A stretch of 64,000 nucleotides of DNA from Aquimarina atlantica (GCF_000626715.1 NZ_AQRA01000005.1:1-64000); one strand, 5' to 3'. Counted from the stretch's first letter, positions 53,286-62,457 are shown. Notes: generated from the letters alone by a model not told the origin. Made by a program: numbers and translations.

Positions 53286-53792
53286 ATGGCAAGCGGAAAA
53301 CAAATACTATTGTCTTTATTAAGTGAATATTCTCAAAAAAAGACAACAAAGCAGCAGTTAGAAAAAGTTACAAACCGTATCAAATCAGGTTTGCTCCTGC
53401 ATGGCTCTACTGCAAAATTTATGTGGCCAACGGTAGAACAATTAACATGGGTAGAACAAAGGCCCGATATAGAACAAGGAGATGATGAAATAAAAAAGCA
53501 AGGGTTAGGCCTAAAAGATTCCGAATTATTGTTATCCGATCTGTTTGGTTTGATAACCGAAAATGAGGAAATTCCGGAAAACATAAAAGGAATATACCCG
53601 GAAATCACAAACGAAGCCTATAAAGCAGGGATTCATATCATTTGGTCATTGCTAAAAGCACTAGAATGGTCCAAAACCTATGAAGACGTAGAAAATTCTG
53701 GGAAGTTAGATGTCATTGAAAAGGAACAATTTTTAAAGAATTATGAACGTAAACTAGTAGAATACAGAAACGACCCAGAGGATTATTCTTAA
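53286..53792 (+). CDS. Hypothetical protein, 168 aa
   Basis: Cytosolic, helical. Contains SGLLLHGSTAKFMWPTVEQLTWVEQR and a central acidic helix (NIKGIYPEITNEAYKAGIHIIWSLLKALEW split over 99-129). Not recognised. Confidence 0.6.
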   Translation: MASGKQILLSLLSEYSQKKTTKQQLEKVTNRIKSGLLLHGSTAKFMWPTVEQLTWVEQRPDIEQGDDEIKKQGLGLKDSELLLSDLFGLITENEEIPENIKGIYPEITNEAYKAGIHIIWSLLKALEWSKTYEDVENSGKLDVIEKEQFLKNYERKLVEYRNDPEDYS

Positions 53793-53802
53793 ATAATATA
53801 AG

Positions 53803-54393
53803 ATGAAAATAGTAGGACTAATATATCTATCAGCACTATTACTTTTTTTGAATAGTAATGCTCAAACCACCAATAATGAAAATAGGATGTTACATACTAT
53901 TTTTAAAGTTATCGATGCAGATTCATATACCGAAGTTCCTATAGCAGTTATCGTGATTAATTCAGGAAATAAAAGGATTGATGTAATTGATACAGATTAT
54001 GATGGAATAGGTATTTGGGAAGTATGCTCTAAAAAAATAGTGAACCATAACATTAAGATTAGTGTATTCGGGATGAACTATAAACCTTTTGAAAAATCAT
54101 ATACAATTACTACAGACACAAAACTTACTATTGAATTAGAATCAGGAAAAGGAAAGTTTAAAAACCGGGAAGAACGAGAATACTTTCTTAGAAGAGAGTT
54201 AGGAGTTCCTTTCTGTAATGATGCTTTGATCGACGATAAGGAACTAGAAGAACTAGAAACTTTGGAAAATGCAATCTACCAACATCATTGCGATGGTCGT
54301 ATAAAACGATTTAATGATATCCCTACAAAAGAATTACATCACTGGAAAAAAATAGAAAGACAGTCAACAAAAAAAACAAAAGATGGGAATTGA
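53803..54393 (+). CDS. Secreted hypothetical protein, 196 aa
   Basis: Signal peptide ending in NSNAQ. The N-terminal half (about 30-112) reads as a carboxypeptidase-regulatory-like beta domain (FKVIDADSYTEVPIAVIVIN). The C-terminal part is highly charged with a Cys at 138. Overlaps the next gene by 11 bp. Confidence 0.6.
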   Translation: MKIVGLIYLSALLLFLNSNAQTTNNENRMLHTIFKVIDADSYTEVPIAVIVINSGNKRIDVIDTDYDGIGIWEVCSKKIVNHNIKISVFGMNYKPFEKSYTITTDTKLTIELESGKGKFKNREEREYFLRRELGVPFCNDALIDDKELEELETLENAIYQHHCDGRIKRFNDIPTKELHHWKKIERQSTKKTKDGN

Positions 54394-54694
54394 AGAAGCC
54401 AAAAAACATATACATAAAGAATTTGTTTCAGATGACGGTTTAGATGTATTGTTTAGAATGAGTTTTGATATAGAAGAAGAACGAATAACCGAATTTTTAA
54501 AAGCACTAAAGTGTTTAGAAGAACATTATGCTAATGAATCTGTAATAGAAAAAGAACTGGTATATCAACTCTTTTCTATGCATCAAACACTAAAAGCCAG
54601 TATGGGACATTGGAAAGTAAGCCACCCAAAAGGATTAGATAAAAACACTTGCTGGAAAATTTTTGACGGAATTAGACATGTTTTTTCAAGTTAA
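54383..54694 (+). CDS. Small helical immunity-type protein, 103 aa
   Basis: Acidic, helical, cytosolic; contains FDIEEERITEFLKALKCLEEHY and ends with FDGIRHVFSS. Similar small helical proteins occur in immunity neighbourhoods, but no family is named. Confidence 0.6.
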   Translation: MGIEEAKKHIHKEFVSDDGLDVLFRMSFDIEEERITEFLKALKCLEEHYANESVIEKELVYQLFSMHQTLKASMGHWKVSHPKGLDKNTCWKIFDGIRHVFSS

Positions 54695-54697
54695 GCT

Positions 54698-54784
54698 ATG
54701 GCATTAGATTTTCATAAAGCAGACAATAACGAATACCAGTTTAGATTAAACTATAAGGATAGTAAAATAGAATATAAGAACTAA
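54698..54784 (+). pseudogene. Truncated gene, 28 codons
   Basis: Begins 3 bp after the previous stop with an ATG and a typical immunity-like start (MALDFHKADNNEYQFRL) but stops after 28 codons (NYKDSKIEYKN). No continuation is visible in any frame, so I read it as the broken 5' end of a longer gene. Confidence 0.5.
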
Positions 54785-54796
54785 CAATGAAAACAT

Positions 54797-55276
54797 ATGA
54801 TCGAAAAATGGAGAGATACCGCTTTTGGCTCTGATTTTGGAGGTGATTTTTTAGACTTGATCGAAAGAATATCTGATGATAAACTATCAATGGATTTAAT
54901 TTATAAAAACACTGATGTAAAGAAATATCTTGACAATCCTAACTTGCTTCAAGAACGAACCGACAATAATGTAAAATTCACCAATACAGAATATGAACAA
55001 TACATTCATTTCGAAGATTTAATTATCGGACTATCTGTTATAATAGTTGAGGCCGAATTAAATAATGAAATAGATTTAACCAAAGCCTATGGTAGTAAAA
55101 CAGTAACGTTTACATTTCAAAAAAACGAGGTAAAACCTATTTGTTCTGCATTGCAGGTGATTTATAACAATCCCGATGATTATGTTTTGTTTGAAATGTG
55201 CATGGAAGAAGAGCGAAAAGAAACGCTAAACGATATAAAAGAGATAGTAGTAGCATTTGAAAAAATAGTGAATTAG
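54797..55276 (+). CDS. Hypothetical protein, 159 aa
   Basis: Cytosolic, acidic, with MIEKWRDTAFGSDFGGDFLDLIERIS and a central EQYIHFEDLIIGLSVIIVEAEL helix. The C-terminal part YNNPDDYVLFEMCMEEERK is a helix pair. Not a family I can name; sizes and charges fit array members. Confidence 0.6.
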   Translation: MIEKWRDTAFGSDFGGDFLDLIERISDDKLSMDLIYKNTDVKKYLDNPNLLQERTDNNVKFTNTEYEQYIHFEDLIIGLSVIIVEAELNNEIDLTKAYGSKTVTFTFQKNEVKPICSALQVIYNNPDDYVLFEMCMEEERKETLNDIKEIVVAFEKIVN

Positions 55277-55277
55277 T

Positions 55278-55712
55278 ATGCGTACAAATTTTGATGTAAT
55301 TGGAGAAAGAACAACTATAGATATCGATTCGATAAAAAATAAAGTAGATTTTACAATACCAAAATCGTACTTAAACTTTATTAAGTATTATGGCTACGGA
55401 ATTATTACCGAAAAAATAGAATACCTCAATATTGTATTACCTGACAAGAAGTTTTTTGAAAATAATTTTATTGAAGATATTGATTTATGGGAATGGGAAA
55501 GTAACTCTCAAAAGAATAGTATTCAAAATAGTATTTTGGTAGCTCATACCTTTGATGGGCAACATATTTACTGCACAGAATCTTCTTTTATTATACTCCC
55601 TAAGTTTAACAAACCAGTAGAACTTTATGATTTTGATGAAGTAATACAATATTATATCAACAATTACAATATGAATGAGCCTATTACATACAAAACCCAT
55701 AAGGGCTATTAA
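55278..55712 (+). CDS. SMI1/KNR4 family (SUKH-type) immunity protein
   Basis: 144 aa. The pattern is typical for SMI1/KNR4: VDFTIPKSYLNFIKYYGYGII (about 28-48), ILVAHTFDGQHIYC, then a C-terminal VELYDFDEVIQYYINN. SUKH-family proteins are known immunity proteins that neutralise nuclease and other toxins by direct binding. Cytosolic. It begins 1 bp after the previous gene. Confidence 0.85.
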   Translation: MRTNFDVIGERTTIDIDSIKNKVDFTIPKSYLNFIKYYGYGIITEKIEYLNIVLPDKKFFENNFIEDIDLWEWESNSQKNSIQNSILVAHTFDGQHIYCTESSFIILPKFNKPVELYDFDEVIQYYINNYNMNEPITYKTHKGY

Positions 55713-55759
55713 ATTGATAATATACATCTAACCGATGAAAAGCAATAAAATTTAAATAG

Positions 55760-56605
55760 ATGAAAACCATTCAATTAATCTGCTTATTATTTCTTATGAG
55801 CTTCATTTCTTGTAAAAAAGAAGTAACAGATAAAACCTTTAAAATATTTCATTTAGAACCCAATAGAATCTATACAGATACAGCTGTAGTTAATGGAAAA
55901 TTCTCTAAAAGAAGAAATGATTTTTTTGTCGTGAAAAATTATGATATAAATAACGAGCAACACAAAATTAAAATAGACAGTTTTGTAGTTAATTATGTAA
56001 AGAAGGATTCTTTTTTAATTCAAAACAAAAATGTGAGTTGGAGATTAACTTTTTTTAAATACGGCGATGGGATTGATGAATATACCCAACACGAATACGA
56101 TACCGATTATACCATTCATGATTTGTTTTCGTACAAAAAGGAAATAGGTAATGTTTATTTTGATACGAGAGAAGGTTACAGAGGTTCTAATTATAACATA
56201 TCTCCTGATAAACATACGAGTAGCAACCGAAAAATAATCACCGATTATTTTAATACCAATATTAAGCTGCAACACAACATAAAACAAGAACAAAATGCTA
56301 GAGGTAATTTTAATCCATACACCCATAAACAAGATACCATAAAAGTAATTGCTAAATTCATAAAAAGAATAGGAGGTAGTAAAATACAAATAGTGCAGTA
56401 CAAATTTTTAGAACCTATTACAAAGACCATTGTATTAGAAGGAGACACCCTTAATATTGCCTACTCTATAGCTTATGAACCAAAAGAATTTCCAAAAAAA
56501 TCAATGCTAACTTTGGTAAAAGATAGTGTAAATGTAGGATTAAAGAACTACTATATTTTTCCTGATTACAATCCCGAAAAGGGAATAGAACCTGTTAATG
56601 AGTAA
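55760..56605 (+). CDS. Lipoprotein, 281 aa
   Basis: Lipobox FISC (Cys18). A large beta-rich domain with basic/acidic strands follows; no motif recognised. Of the array lipoproteins this one shows no SH3, FG-GAP or glycan-binding part. Envelope-localised unknown. Confidence 0.6.
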   Translation: MKTIQLICLLFLMSFISCKKEVTDKTFKIFHLEPNRIYTDTAVVNGKFSKRRNDFFVVKNYDINNEQHKIKIDSFVVNYVKKDSFLIQNKNVSWRLTFFKYGDGIDEYTQHEYDTDYTIHDLFSYKKEIGNVYFDTREGYRGSNYNISPDKHTSSNRKIITDYFNTNIKLQHNIKQEQNARGNFNPYTHKQDTIKVIAKFIKRIGGSKIQIVQYKFLEPITKTIVLEGDTLNIAYSIAYEPKEFPKKSMLTLVKDSVNVGLKNYYIFPDYNPEKGIEPVNE

Positions 56606-56631
56606 GTAATGTATTAAAACAAAATGGAGGA

Positions 56632-56665
56632 ATAAAATTTACAGAATGATAAAATTTACAGAATG
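56632..56665. repeat. 17-bp tandem duplication over a start codon
   Basis: ATAAAATTTACAGAATG occurs twice head to tail (56632-56648 and 56649-56665). The first copy ends with the ATG start of the next gene. It may have arisen by slippage. Confidence 0.8.
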
Positions 56666-57206
56666 TTTAAATGATACCTGGGATTATTTCTTTTTAACAG
56701 ACCCGGCTAATTTATTGCAGTTTAAGAAAGAGCATAACTTATCAGACGATTTGATGGGTGAGTTTACTACAAACGATAGTGCAGAATTGGCGATACAAGA
56801 AGGAATCATGATCCCTATGAGTAATATTAAAAACCAACCATACACCGTTTTTTTTAACACCAATGGTCAAACTTCTATATTCAAAAAAGATACAAATTTG
56901 TTATTGTTCGAAAAAACAGGTTATATACTAAATGTAATTAATAATGAAGTCTGTTTAATAACGGTACCTTATTTAAAAAACTGGACCGAAAATAATGGAA
57001 TATATCGTTTAAAAGAAGCTGTTAAAGCAGGTGTTAGACAAAAAATCACATTAGAAAATGGTTATTATGCCATTACTATTTTAGGAGGGTTTACATATCA
57101 AGATAATATTGAGGAAGCTACGTTTGAATTTCAATGTAAGCAAGTACTTACCGTGGAAACAAAAAGTAGTGTATTGGATATTGGTTTTCCTTTTTTAATA
57201 GAATAA
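56646..57206 (+). CDS. Hypothetical protein, 186 aa
   Basis: Cytosolic, beta-rich, with a LLQFKKEHNLSDDLMGEF helix near the N-terminus and a GxY-type segment (GVRQKITLENGYYAITILGG). It resembles SMI1-adjacent immunity proteins but I cannot name a family. Confidence 0.6.
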   Translation: MIKFTECLNDTWDYFFLTDPANLLQFKKEHNLSDDLMGEFTTNDSAELAIQEGIMIPMSNIKNQPYTVFFNTNGQTSIFKKDTNLLLFEKTGYILNVINNEVCLITVPYLKNWTENNGIYRLKEAVKAGVRQKITLENGYYAITILGGFTYQDNIEEATFEFQCKQVLTVETKSSVLDIGFPFLIE

Positions 57207-57215
57207 TAAAAGCCT

Positions 57216-57914
57216 ATGAGAACATTTTTAGCCACATATCAGGATAAAAGAGGAACAGAAATGATCGAAATAAAATCAGATGGTAGCGAAATGTTCTTTA
57301 CTCTACGAGATATAGATTTTGATGGACCCGATTTTGATCAATTAACTGCAGAAGAAATTGACAACGCCAAATTCGATTATGAAATGTTTCAAGATGGTTC
57401 TGGAGATATAACTAATTTTAAACTCACCTTAATAATTCCAATACAACTCTTTAACATAAAAACTAATAAGGCCTTTGTAGAAAACCTAACCGCCCAAATT
57501 GAAGTAGGCGAAATCACAACGATTAAAGGGTTAGATCATGAATTAAACTGCTTAACATTAACCACTTCCTTTGGAGAGTTTAAAGTAGAAAAGAAACTAG
57601 AATGGATGGAAGATGCCTTAATACTATTACAAAATCAATTACCAGAAAACATCTATTTAAAAACGTGTTTAAGTTGCAAGTATTCTAATTATAGTCCATA
57701 CGGAAATGGAATGTTTGGAAATATATATTGTTTTAAAAAGGTAAAAGAAAAGCTTAAAGAAGTTAAAGGTAAACATGATTTACTGGATTTATGGACACGC
57801 GAAGCAGTAGATAAAGGAGACATCTTTTCTGTACAAGAAACCTTTGATTGCTCAGAACATCAACTACCTGCCGAAGACGATTGGTATTATAAAAACTGGA
57901 CAAAATTGATTTAG
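57216..57914 (+). CDS. DUF6304-like immunity protein
   Basis: 232 aa. It carries TCLSCKYSNYSPYGNGMFGNIYCFKKVKEKLK (split over 152-183), with a CxxC then C spacing that matches my recall of DUF6304, plus a TFDCSEHQLP Cys near the C-terminus. The four cysteines could bind zinc. Cytosolic. Family name unverified. Begins 9 bp after the previous gene. Confidence 0.7.
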   Translation: MRTFLATYQDKRGTEMIEIKSDGSEMFFTLRDIDFDGPDFDQLTAEEIDNAKFDYEMFQDGSGDITNFKLTLIIPIQLFNIKTNKAFVENLTAQIEVGEITTIKGLDHELNCLTLTTSFGEFKVEKKLEWMEDALILLQNQLPENIYLKTCLSCKYSNYSPYGNGMFGNIYCFKKVKEKLKEVKGKHDLLDLWTREAVDKGDIFSVQETFDCSEHQLPAEDDWYYKNWTKLI

Positions 57915-57918
57915 GAAT

Positions 57919-58878
57919 ATGGAGGATTTAGAAATTGTAAAAAAAAGTAAATTTTATACAGAACTCAATGCGCTTTTAAGAGAACAGTTAACCAAAATAA
58001 AACAAAATATAGATCCTGTATACGAGCAAATTTTAGAAGAAAAACAGTTTGACCATCCTTTGCCGATTATTTGCCAGTTTGAATATGCTAGTTGGGGAGG
58101 AAACAAGCAATGGCGATTAGAATTAGATTTTGATGAGTATCAATGGTCAAACGAAACCGTAAAACCCCATTTTTTAAATGCATTGGTTTATCTTAGTATT
58201 AGTAAAGAATCAATTGGTTTTAAATATCAATTATGTAGTTCGTTTAACAATATTCTACAACCAAGCGAGATAGAAAAGATAGAACTTAAATTACTCAATG
58301 ATACTGATTTTGTATCAAAAAAAATAAAAGAAGTAGAACGGTTCTTAGATGATTTACCACAATACTTTATTCAAGAAATAGAAAAAATAAATTTTGATGA
58401 ATTAGAATATATGTTACACCCTAAAATACAAGAAAAATGGAAACAAGGCTATTTACCCGGTTTTGATTGTATTGTCATGGGAGAGGGAGATTTTGTAATA
58501 GGAAATGTATATAGTACCTACGACCCGAATACTGGAGAAACCAAACAATATTGGTCACCTCTATGTGACACAACATTAGAGAGAATTGAAAAATACGATG
58601 ATGACATCTGGACAGAAGTTAGTATTTTTCATGGAGCTTTTGAATATGAAAATCAAAAAATTGTATTTGGCGATGGCGCTATGGGGAATGAAGGATATGT
58701 AGCTTCTACAACATTAACAGGAGAATTAAACTGGGCCATCTTTTTTACGTTTTCAAACCCAATTCATAAAGCAGAAATCATAGATAAACACTTAATTTGT
58801 TATGGAGATACAGGAACAGTCATTGATATAGACCTAAACAATATTACCAAAATAAAAATTACTCTTCAAAATACCTGA
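57919..58878 (+). CDS. Hypothetical two-domain immunity-type protein, 319 aa
   Basis: N-terminal helical part (1-165) with LPIICQFEYASWGGNKQWRLELDFDEY, then a beta domain with ENQKIVFGDGAMGNEGYVAST and FFTFSNPIHKAEIID. The C-terminal domain pattern is shared by other soluble immunity-type proteins that I cannot name. Starts 4 bp after the previous gene. Confidence 0.6.
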   Translation: MEDLEIVKKSKFYTELNALLREQLTKIKQNIDPVYEQILEEKQFDHPLPIICQFEYASWGGNKQWRLELDFDEYQWSNETVKPHFLNALVYLSISKESIGFKYQLCSSFNNILQPSEIEKIELKLLNDTDFVSKKIKEVERFLDDLPQYFIQEIEKINFDELEYMLHPKIQEKWKQGYLPGFDCIVMGEGDFVIGNVYSTYDPNTGETKQYWSPLCDTTLERIEKYDDDIWTEVSIFHGAFEYENQKIVFGDGAMGNEGYVASTTLTGELNWAIFFTFSNPIHKAEIIDKHLICYGDTGTVIDIDLNNITKIKITLQNT

Positions 58879-58907
58879 GTAAAACCATAAAAATTGAATA
58901 TCAAACC

Positions 58908-59582
58908 ATGCCAACAATTATTGAACACTATGAGCATAAATTAAATGAAGCCAAAGCAAGACTTAAAAAAGCAAGTATTGCTGTTTCTACAAAAAATACA
59001 GGTATAGAATGGCCAGAGTTTAATGAAGCTTCTAAGCATCTCCTTATATGCGAACGCCAACTGGCTGTTTCAAAAAACGAAGAATATGCTGATGTTATTG
59101 ATTTTCCTGTAGTATGGGACGTAGGAGCTCCACTTCCTCATTTGTTTATGAATGACCATAAAGCATATTTACTTTTCTATGTAAGATCAGTAGATCCAAA
59201 CTGGGACGGAACCTATACAACCATAGTAGATACTGCAAGTGATAAAGCGACCTCTTTAGCTTTAGTAGAATTTGAGTATTGCACATCAGCCAAGTTGGGT
59301 TCCCCAAATGATGAAGTATTCGAAGGACATCCATTATACGGTAAAGGTCTTGAACTCTATGCTCCTCTACAAATTATCAACTCGAATTGGATAAAAGAAA
59401 TTAAAAAAATAAATAGTGTACATACCAATTACAATGCAGATAATTGGAAAAATACCAAACACTTCTTTTTTGGTTTTCATGATAGCATTTTCGAATGTAT
59501 TGCAGATTCATTTAAAGTAGAGTTACATCAAACTAGTTTTAGGAGTTTAATGCAAATTGTATGTCAAAAGTTAGTACGATAA
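58908..59582 (+). CDS. Immunity-type protein, 224 aa
   Basis: Cytosolic. Contains VVWDVGAPLPHLFMND and YLLFYVRSVDPNWDGTY, a pattern found in single-domain immunity proteins near polymorphic toxins; I do not have a firm family name. Soluble, no catalytic signature. Confidence 0.65.
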   Translation: MPTIIEHYEHKLNEAKARLKKASIAVSTKNTGIEWPEFNEASKHLLICERQLAVSKNEEYADVIDFPVVWDVGAPLPHLFMNDHKAYLLFYVRSVDPNWDGTYTTIVDTASDKATSLALVEFEYCTSAKLGSPNDEVFEGHPLYGKGLELYAPLQIINSNWIKEIKKINSVHTNYNADNWKNTKHFFFGFHDSIFECIADSFKVELHQTSFRSLMQIVCQKLVR

Positions 59583-59599
59583 AATGTTTATGAAATAAC

Positions 59600-60289
59600 A
59601 TGCCATTTTTTAAAATGAAATACAATTTAGCTTCCATATTACAACAATTATCTGCTGTTTATTTTGAAGAAATAGAAGGTAATTTTACAATACAAGAATT
59701 GTGGGAATGGATGCTATTTGATAATGAAAACAGTTTTTTAAATGAACAACTACAGATACATCAGCCTTCAGGAGTGCCGATTAATAAAAGGTCTATCGAG
59801 TTAAACAAAGAGCTAACCATTACAGGAAATTATTGTTGTTTTACCTATATAGATCACCAGCCATCGTATCATTTGCAAAAAGTAAAATCCCCTGATGAGC
59901 TAGCAAGTTTAATACTTGCAAAAAGTGGTATCACTAATTCTTTTACTACAGTAATGATGCCTATCGTTAAAGGTAAACCTATTCCTATGGTAAGAATGAA
60001 AAATTTTACAGCTACTGAAATTGATTTAATCAACCAAATACAACAAATTATAAGTTGTAGTAATAATTCAAATTTTAATGAATTAGTAGAACAAGGGCGT
60101 ATAAGTTTGATTCATTATAAAAACAAAGGCATATCACAACAGAACATGTATGACACCATACATTTTATTGCTAGAATCTATCAAGCACTAAATCTCGAAT
60201 ATAAGAGTGATATAGCCGATGAGTTTTTAGACTATATAAGTGGTTATATAGGAAATAAAAAACGCTGGATATGGGACAACAGATTATAA
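59600..60289 (+). CDS. Hypothetical protein, 229 aa, last array gene
   Basis: Cytosolic, mixed fold; the first 90 residues contain LQQLSAVYFEEIEGNFTIQELWEWMLFDNENSF. The C-terminal half is helical (HFIARIYQALNLEYKSDIADEFLDYI). The last intact gene before the array breaks off. Confidence 0.6.
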   Translation: MPFFKMKYNLASILQQLSAVYFEEIEGNFTIQELWEWMLFDNENSFLNEQLQIHQPSGVPINKRSIELNKELTITGNYCCFTYIDHQPSYHLQKVKSPDELASLILAKSGITNSFTTVMMPIVKGKPIPMVRMKNFTATEIDLINQIQQIISCSNNSNFNELVEQGRISLIHYKNKGISQQNMYDTIHFIARIYQALNLEYKSDIADEFLDYISGYIGNKKRWIWDNRL

Positions 60290-60299
60290 ATAAAAATTG

Positions 60300-60395
60300 A
60301 TGATCATATCAATTAAAGATTTTGTTTTGACTGGTAAGTTCGAAGATATTTCTATTGCAATAGACGATGATGATAAAGGTGAAAAGTTTAGATAA
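60300..60395 (+). pseudogene. Truncated array gene, 31 codons
   Basis: ATG at 60300 followed by IKDFVLTGKFEDISIAID and then TAA. The opening matches the shape of the 47400 gene (F-x-x-TGKF-x-x-I-x-x-G), but nothing follows. A broken last cassette. The gap 60396-60512 has nothing recognisable. Confidence 0.5.
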
Positions 60396-60512
60396 AATTT
60401 CACTTTTAGAATTAATAAACTAATGGGAAACTATAGTGAATGTTTAGGATACCTATAGGATGAATAACAATCTAGTAAGGTGTAAAGTTCGTCTGCTGCT
60501 AATTTTGAAGCA

Positions 60513-61052
60513 TTAACAAGATGATTTCTTATTATTACCGGTTTTTGATTCATAGCTCAGAATACTTCCTTTTCCACCTTGTAAAATGGTACAACAACCT
60601 TCAAATAGTTCTTTAAGTTTTTTTCTTCCACGCTGAATTTTAGAACGTACCGTAACATAGTTCATATTAAGCTGTTTGGCTATTTCTTTTTGTGGTACTT
60701 CCTTTATTTCCGATAAGATCATTAACTCTCGATACTCTTCTGGTAATTGATTAACAAAAGAATGTACACATTTACCCAGCTCTATGCCAGCATCCTCATT
60801 GGTATCATAATCAAAAAAGGTATCTTCTTCAATTGAGTTTGTTTGTAACTTCTTTTTCCTGTAGTAATCGGTAATTGTATTTTTGGCTATTGCATACACC
60901 CAGCTTTTAAGATTATCGACACCATTACTATTTGATTTGGATAATTTCAAAAAAACATCCTGGGTTAAATCTTCGGCATCTTCCTGATTGCGAACACGCT
61001 TTTTAACGTAACCCAATAATGGATTATATAGTTGAATGACTTGATTTTGCAT
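60513..61052 (-). CDS. sigZ: SigZ-like RNA polymerase sigma factor
   Basis: 179 aa. Region 2 (QEDAEDLTQDVFLKLSKS, about 23-40, and LKSWVYAIAKNTITDYYRKKK, split) and region 4 (LPEEYRELMILSEIKEVPQKEIAKQLN to SKIQRGRKKLKELF, split) are clear ECF features. A C-terminal CC pair (FEGCC) and a terminal KSSC distinguish it, as in SigZ-type proteins with a redox- or metal-active tail. It is the last gene of an operon, overlapping the MFS gene by 29 bp. It could sense the same thiol-reactive compound and activate the two promoter copies upstream. Inference. Confidence 0.8.
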   Translation of the reverse strand: MQNQVIQLYNPLLGYVKKRVRNQEDAEDLTQDVFLKLSKSNSNGVDNLKSWVYAIAKNTITDYYRKKKLQTNSIEEDTFFDYDTNEDAGIELGKCVHSFVNQLPEEYRELMILSEIKEVPQKEIAKQLNMNYVTVRSKIQRGRKKLKELFEGCCTILQGGKGSILSYESKTGNNKKSSC

Positions 61053-62205
61053 TTTTTATAGAGAAATTGATGAATAAAATTGTTCCGGTTATACACAAAG
61101 ATAAATATAGGTTTTGTATTCCAAGAAATTCGATGGCGTAGATTCCGATAAAAGCACCAATAGCTGCACCCATGTCCCACCATGTGCTTACACTTGAAAT
61201 TGCCTGTAAAGAATTATCTTTATTTTGTGTATTCCTGATAGCAATAAGTGGCGAAAAAGTAACCACAATTGTATTGAATAGAAAGGCTAGAATAATACCC
61301 AAAACAGTATTATTGAATGCAATCAATGCCATTGCTAATAAACAAATACTAATTGAAATTGAAAATAAGAATAGTGGTCTAAAACGTATGGAGAGAATAC
61401 CTCCGATTATAGAAAACAACAAAACAAATAGTCGTTTTAATAACAAATAAAATGCCACATACCCCAGTAGGTTACTCGAATTGATCATGTTTCCTGATAA
61501 TAAATGTGATAGGGATACGACTAAAATACCATCTATTGAAACAGATATTATAAACACTAATAAATTGACAGCATTTGGATAAAAAGTATGGTTTGTTTTT
61601 ACTATATCGTTTTTTACCTCAGGTTCAATTTTTGGTAATGAATATGCTAAAAATATACCTAACGAACTGATTAAAGCGATGCTAAATAAGCCATTTTGAA
61701 TACCAAATTCACCAATGACGATTGGCCCAAACCAAAGTACAAATAATGCTCCTAATGATTTGATGCTTTGTGATAATCCGAATGCTAAACCAGACTTTTG
61801 TTTAGCCTGTGAAGCATAAGATAAAGTGGATATTTTTAATCCCGAATAACTTAAACCCCAAAAAATTCTTGCTATCAATAAAGAAATTAAACCTAATTTC
61901 AATCCATATATAAAAGTAGTTAGCATAGCCAGTGTTGCGGTAATCATCAGCATTTTTCGAATTCCGATTCGATGCACCCAATTTGCGATAGGTGTGTTTG
62001 CAATAATCCTCACAAAACGGTTTATAGATAATAATATACCAATAAAAAATACCGAAAAACCTAATTCTTTACCATAAATGGGAAGTACAGGATATAAAAC
62101 GGCATCGCCTAATCCTGCAAAAGCCATCACCCCACTAGCACGCAAAGCTCCTCGAAATGAGGAGCTTTTTTCTTTAGAGATAGGAGAGCTTTTGGTTAGC
62201 AACAT
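61024..62205 (-). CDS. MFS transporter
   Basis: 393 aa, about twelve hydrophobic segments with the loop motif typical of MFS drug-type exporters (ANWVHRIGIRKMLMI, about 74-88, between helices 2 and 3). The ending IKNAKSSHSTI is short. The substrate is unknown; its position behind two Cys-rich redox genes suggests a metalloid or thiol-reactive compound. It overlaps the Cys-rich peptide gene by 10 bp and the sigma gene by 29 bp. Confidence 0.85.
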   Translation of the reverse strand: MLLTKSSPISKEKSSSFRGALRASGVMAFAGLGDAVLYPVLPIYGKELGFSVFFIGILLSINRFVRIIANTPIANWVHRIGIRKMLMITATLAMLTTFIYGLKLGLISLLIARIFWGLSYSGLKISTLSYASQAKQKSGLAFGLSQSIKSLGALFVLWFGPIVIGEFGIQNGLFSIALISSLGIFLAYSLPKIEPEVKNDIVKTNHTFYPNAVNLLVFIISVSIDGILVVSLSHLLSGNMINSSNLLGYVAFYLLLKRLFVLLFSIIGGILSIRFRPLFLFSISISICLLAMALIAFNNTVLGIILAFLFNTIVVTFSPLIAIRNTQNKDNSLQAISSVSTWWDMGAAIGAFIGIYAIEFLGIQNLYLSLCITGTILFINFSIKNAKSSHSTI

Positions 62206-62381
62206 CCGGTTTTTTCAATATTAATTTCTTTACTCTCATCTTTATCACAACACGATGACCCATCGGTAGGTTGTACACAGCAAGAACTTTGTGCAGATTG
62301 TGTTTCTATTGGTTCAGATCCACAACATCCACTATTTTGTTGAATTGTTTCTACCTGCTTATTTGTATTTCTCTTTTTCAT
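62196..62381 (-). CDS. 61-aa vicinal-cysteine peptide
   Basis: Contains four CC pairs in 61 residues (SGCCGSEP, SSCCVQP, SSCCDKD, TGCC), with acidic residues in between. No signal peptide, so cytosolic. Such paired thiols bind soft metal ions or arsenic/antimony compounds. It precedes the MFS gene with a 10-bp overlap and follows the oxidoreductase gene. A candidate promoter lies about 50 bp upstream (62430-62457). Confidence 0.75.
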   Translation of the reverse strand: MKKRNTNKQVETIQQNSGCCGSEPIETQSAQSSCCVQPTDGSSCCDKDESKEINIEKTGCC

Positions 62382-62429
62382 AATTATTAATTTTAATACT
62401 TCTATATTATTATGTATTGTTTTTACTCT

Positions 62430-62457
62430 TTAAGACGCAAGACTTTTATAATGATGC
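62430..62457 (-). promoter_or_regulatory. Bipartite candidate ECF promoter, copy 2
   Basis: On the minus strand GCATCAT (62457-62451) is followed after exactly 13 bp by CGTCTTAA (62437-62430). The second box contains CGTC, typical of ECF -10 elements. It is 49 nt before the ATG of the 61-aa peptide. The same motif with the same spacing occurs at 63855-63882. Confidence 0.65.

Noticed and set aside
31857..60395. CRISPR array, Rhs toxin or type VI secretion genes in the array region
   Set aside because: No regularly spaced short repeats, no large Rhs core and no VgrG/Hcp/PAAR-type sequence were found. The YD units at 49543-50571 are too few for an Rhs toxin.
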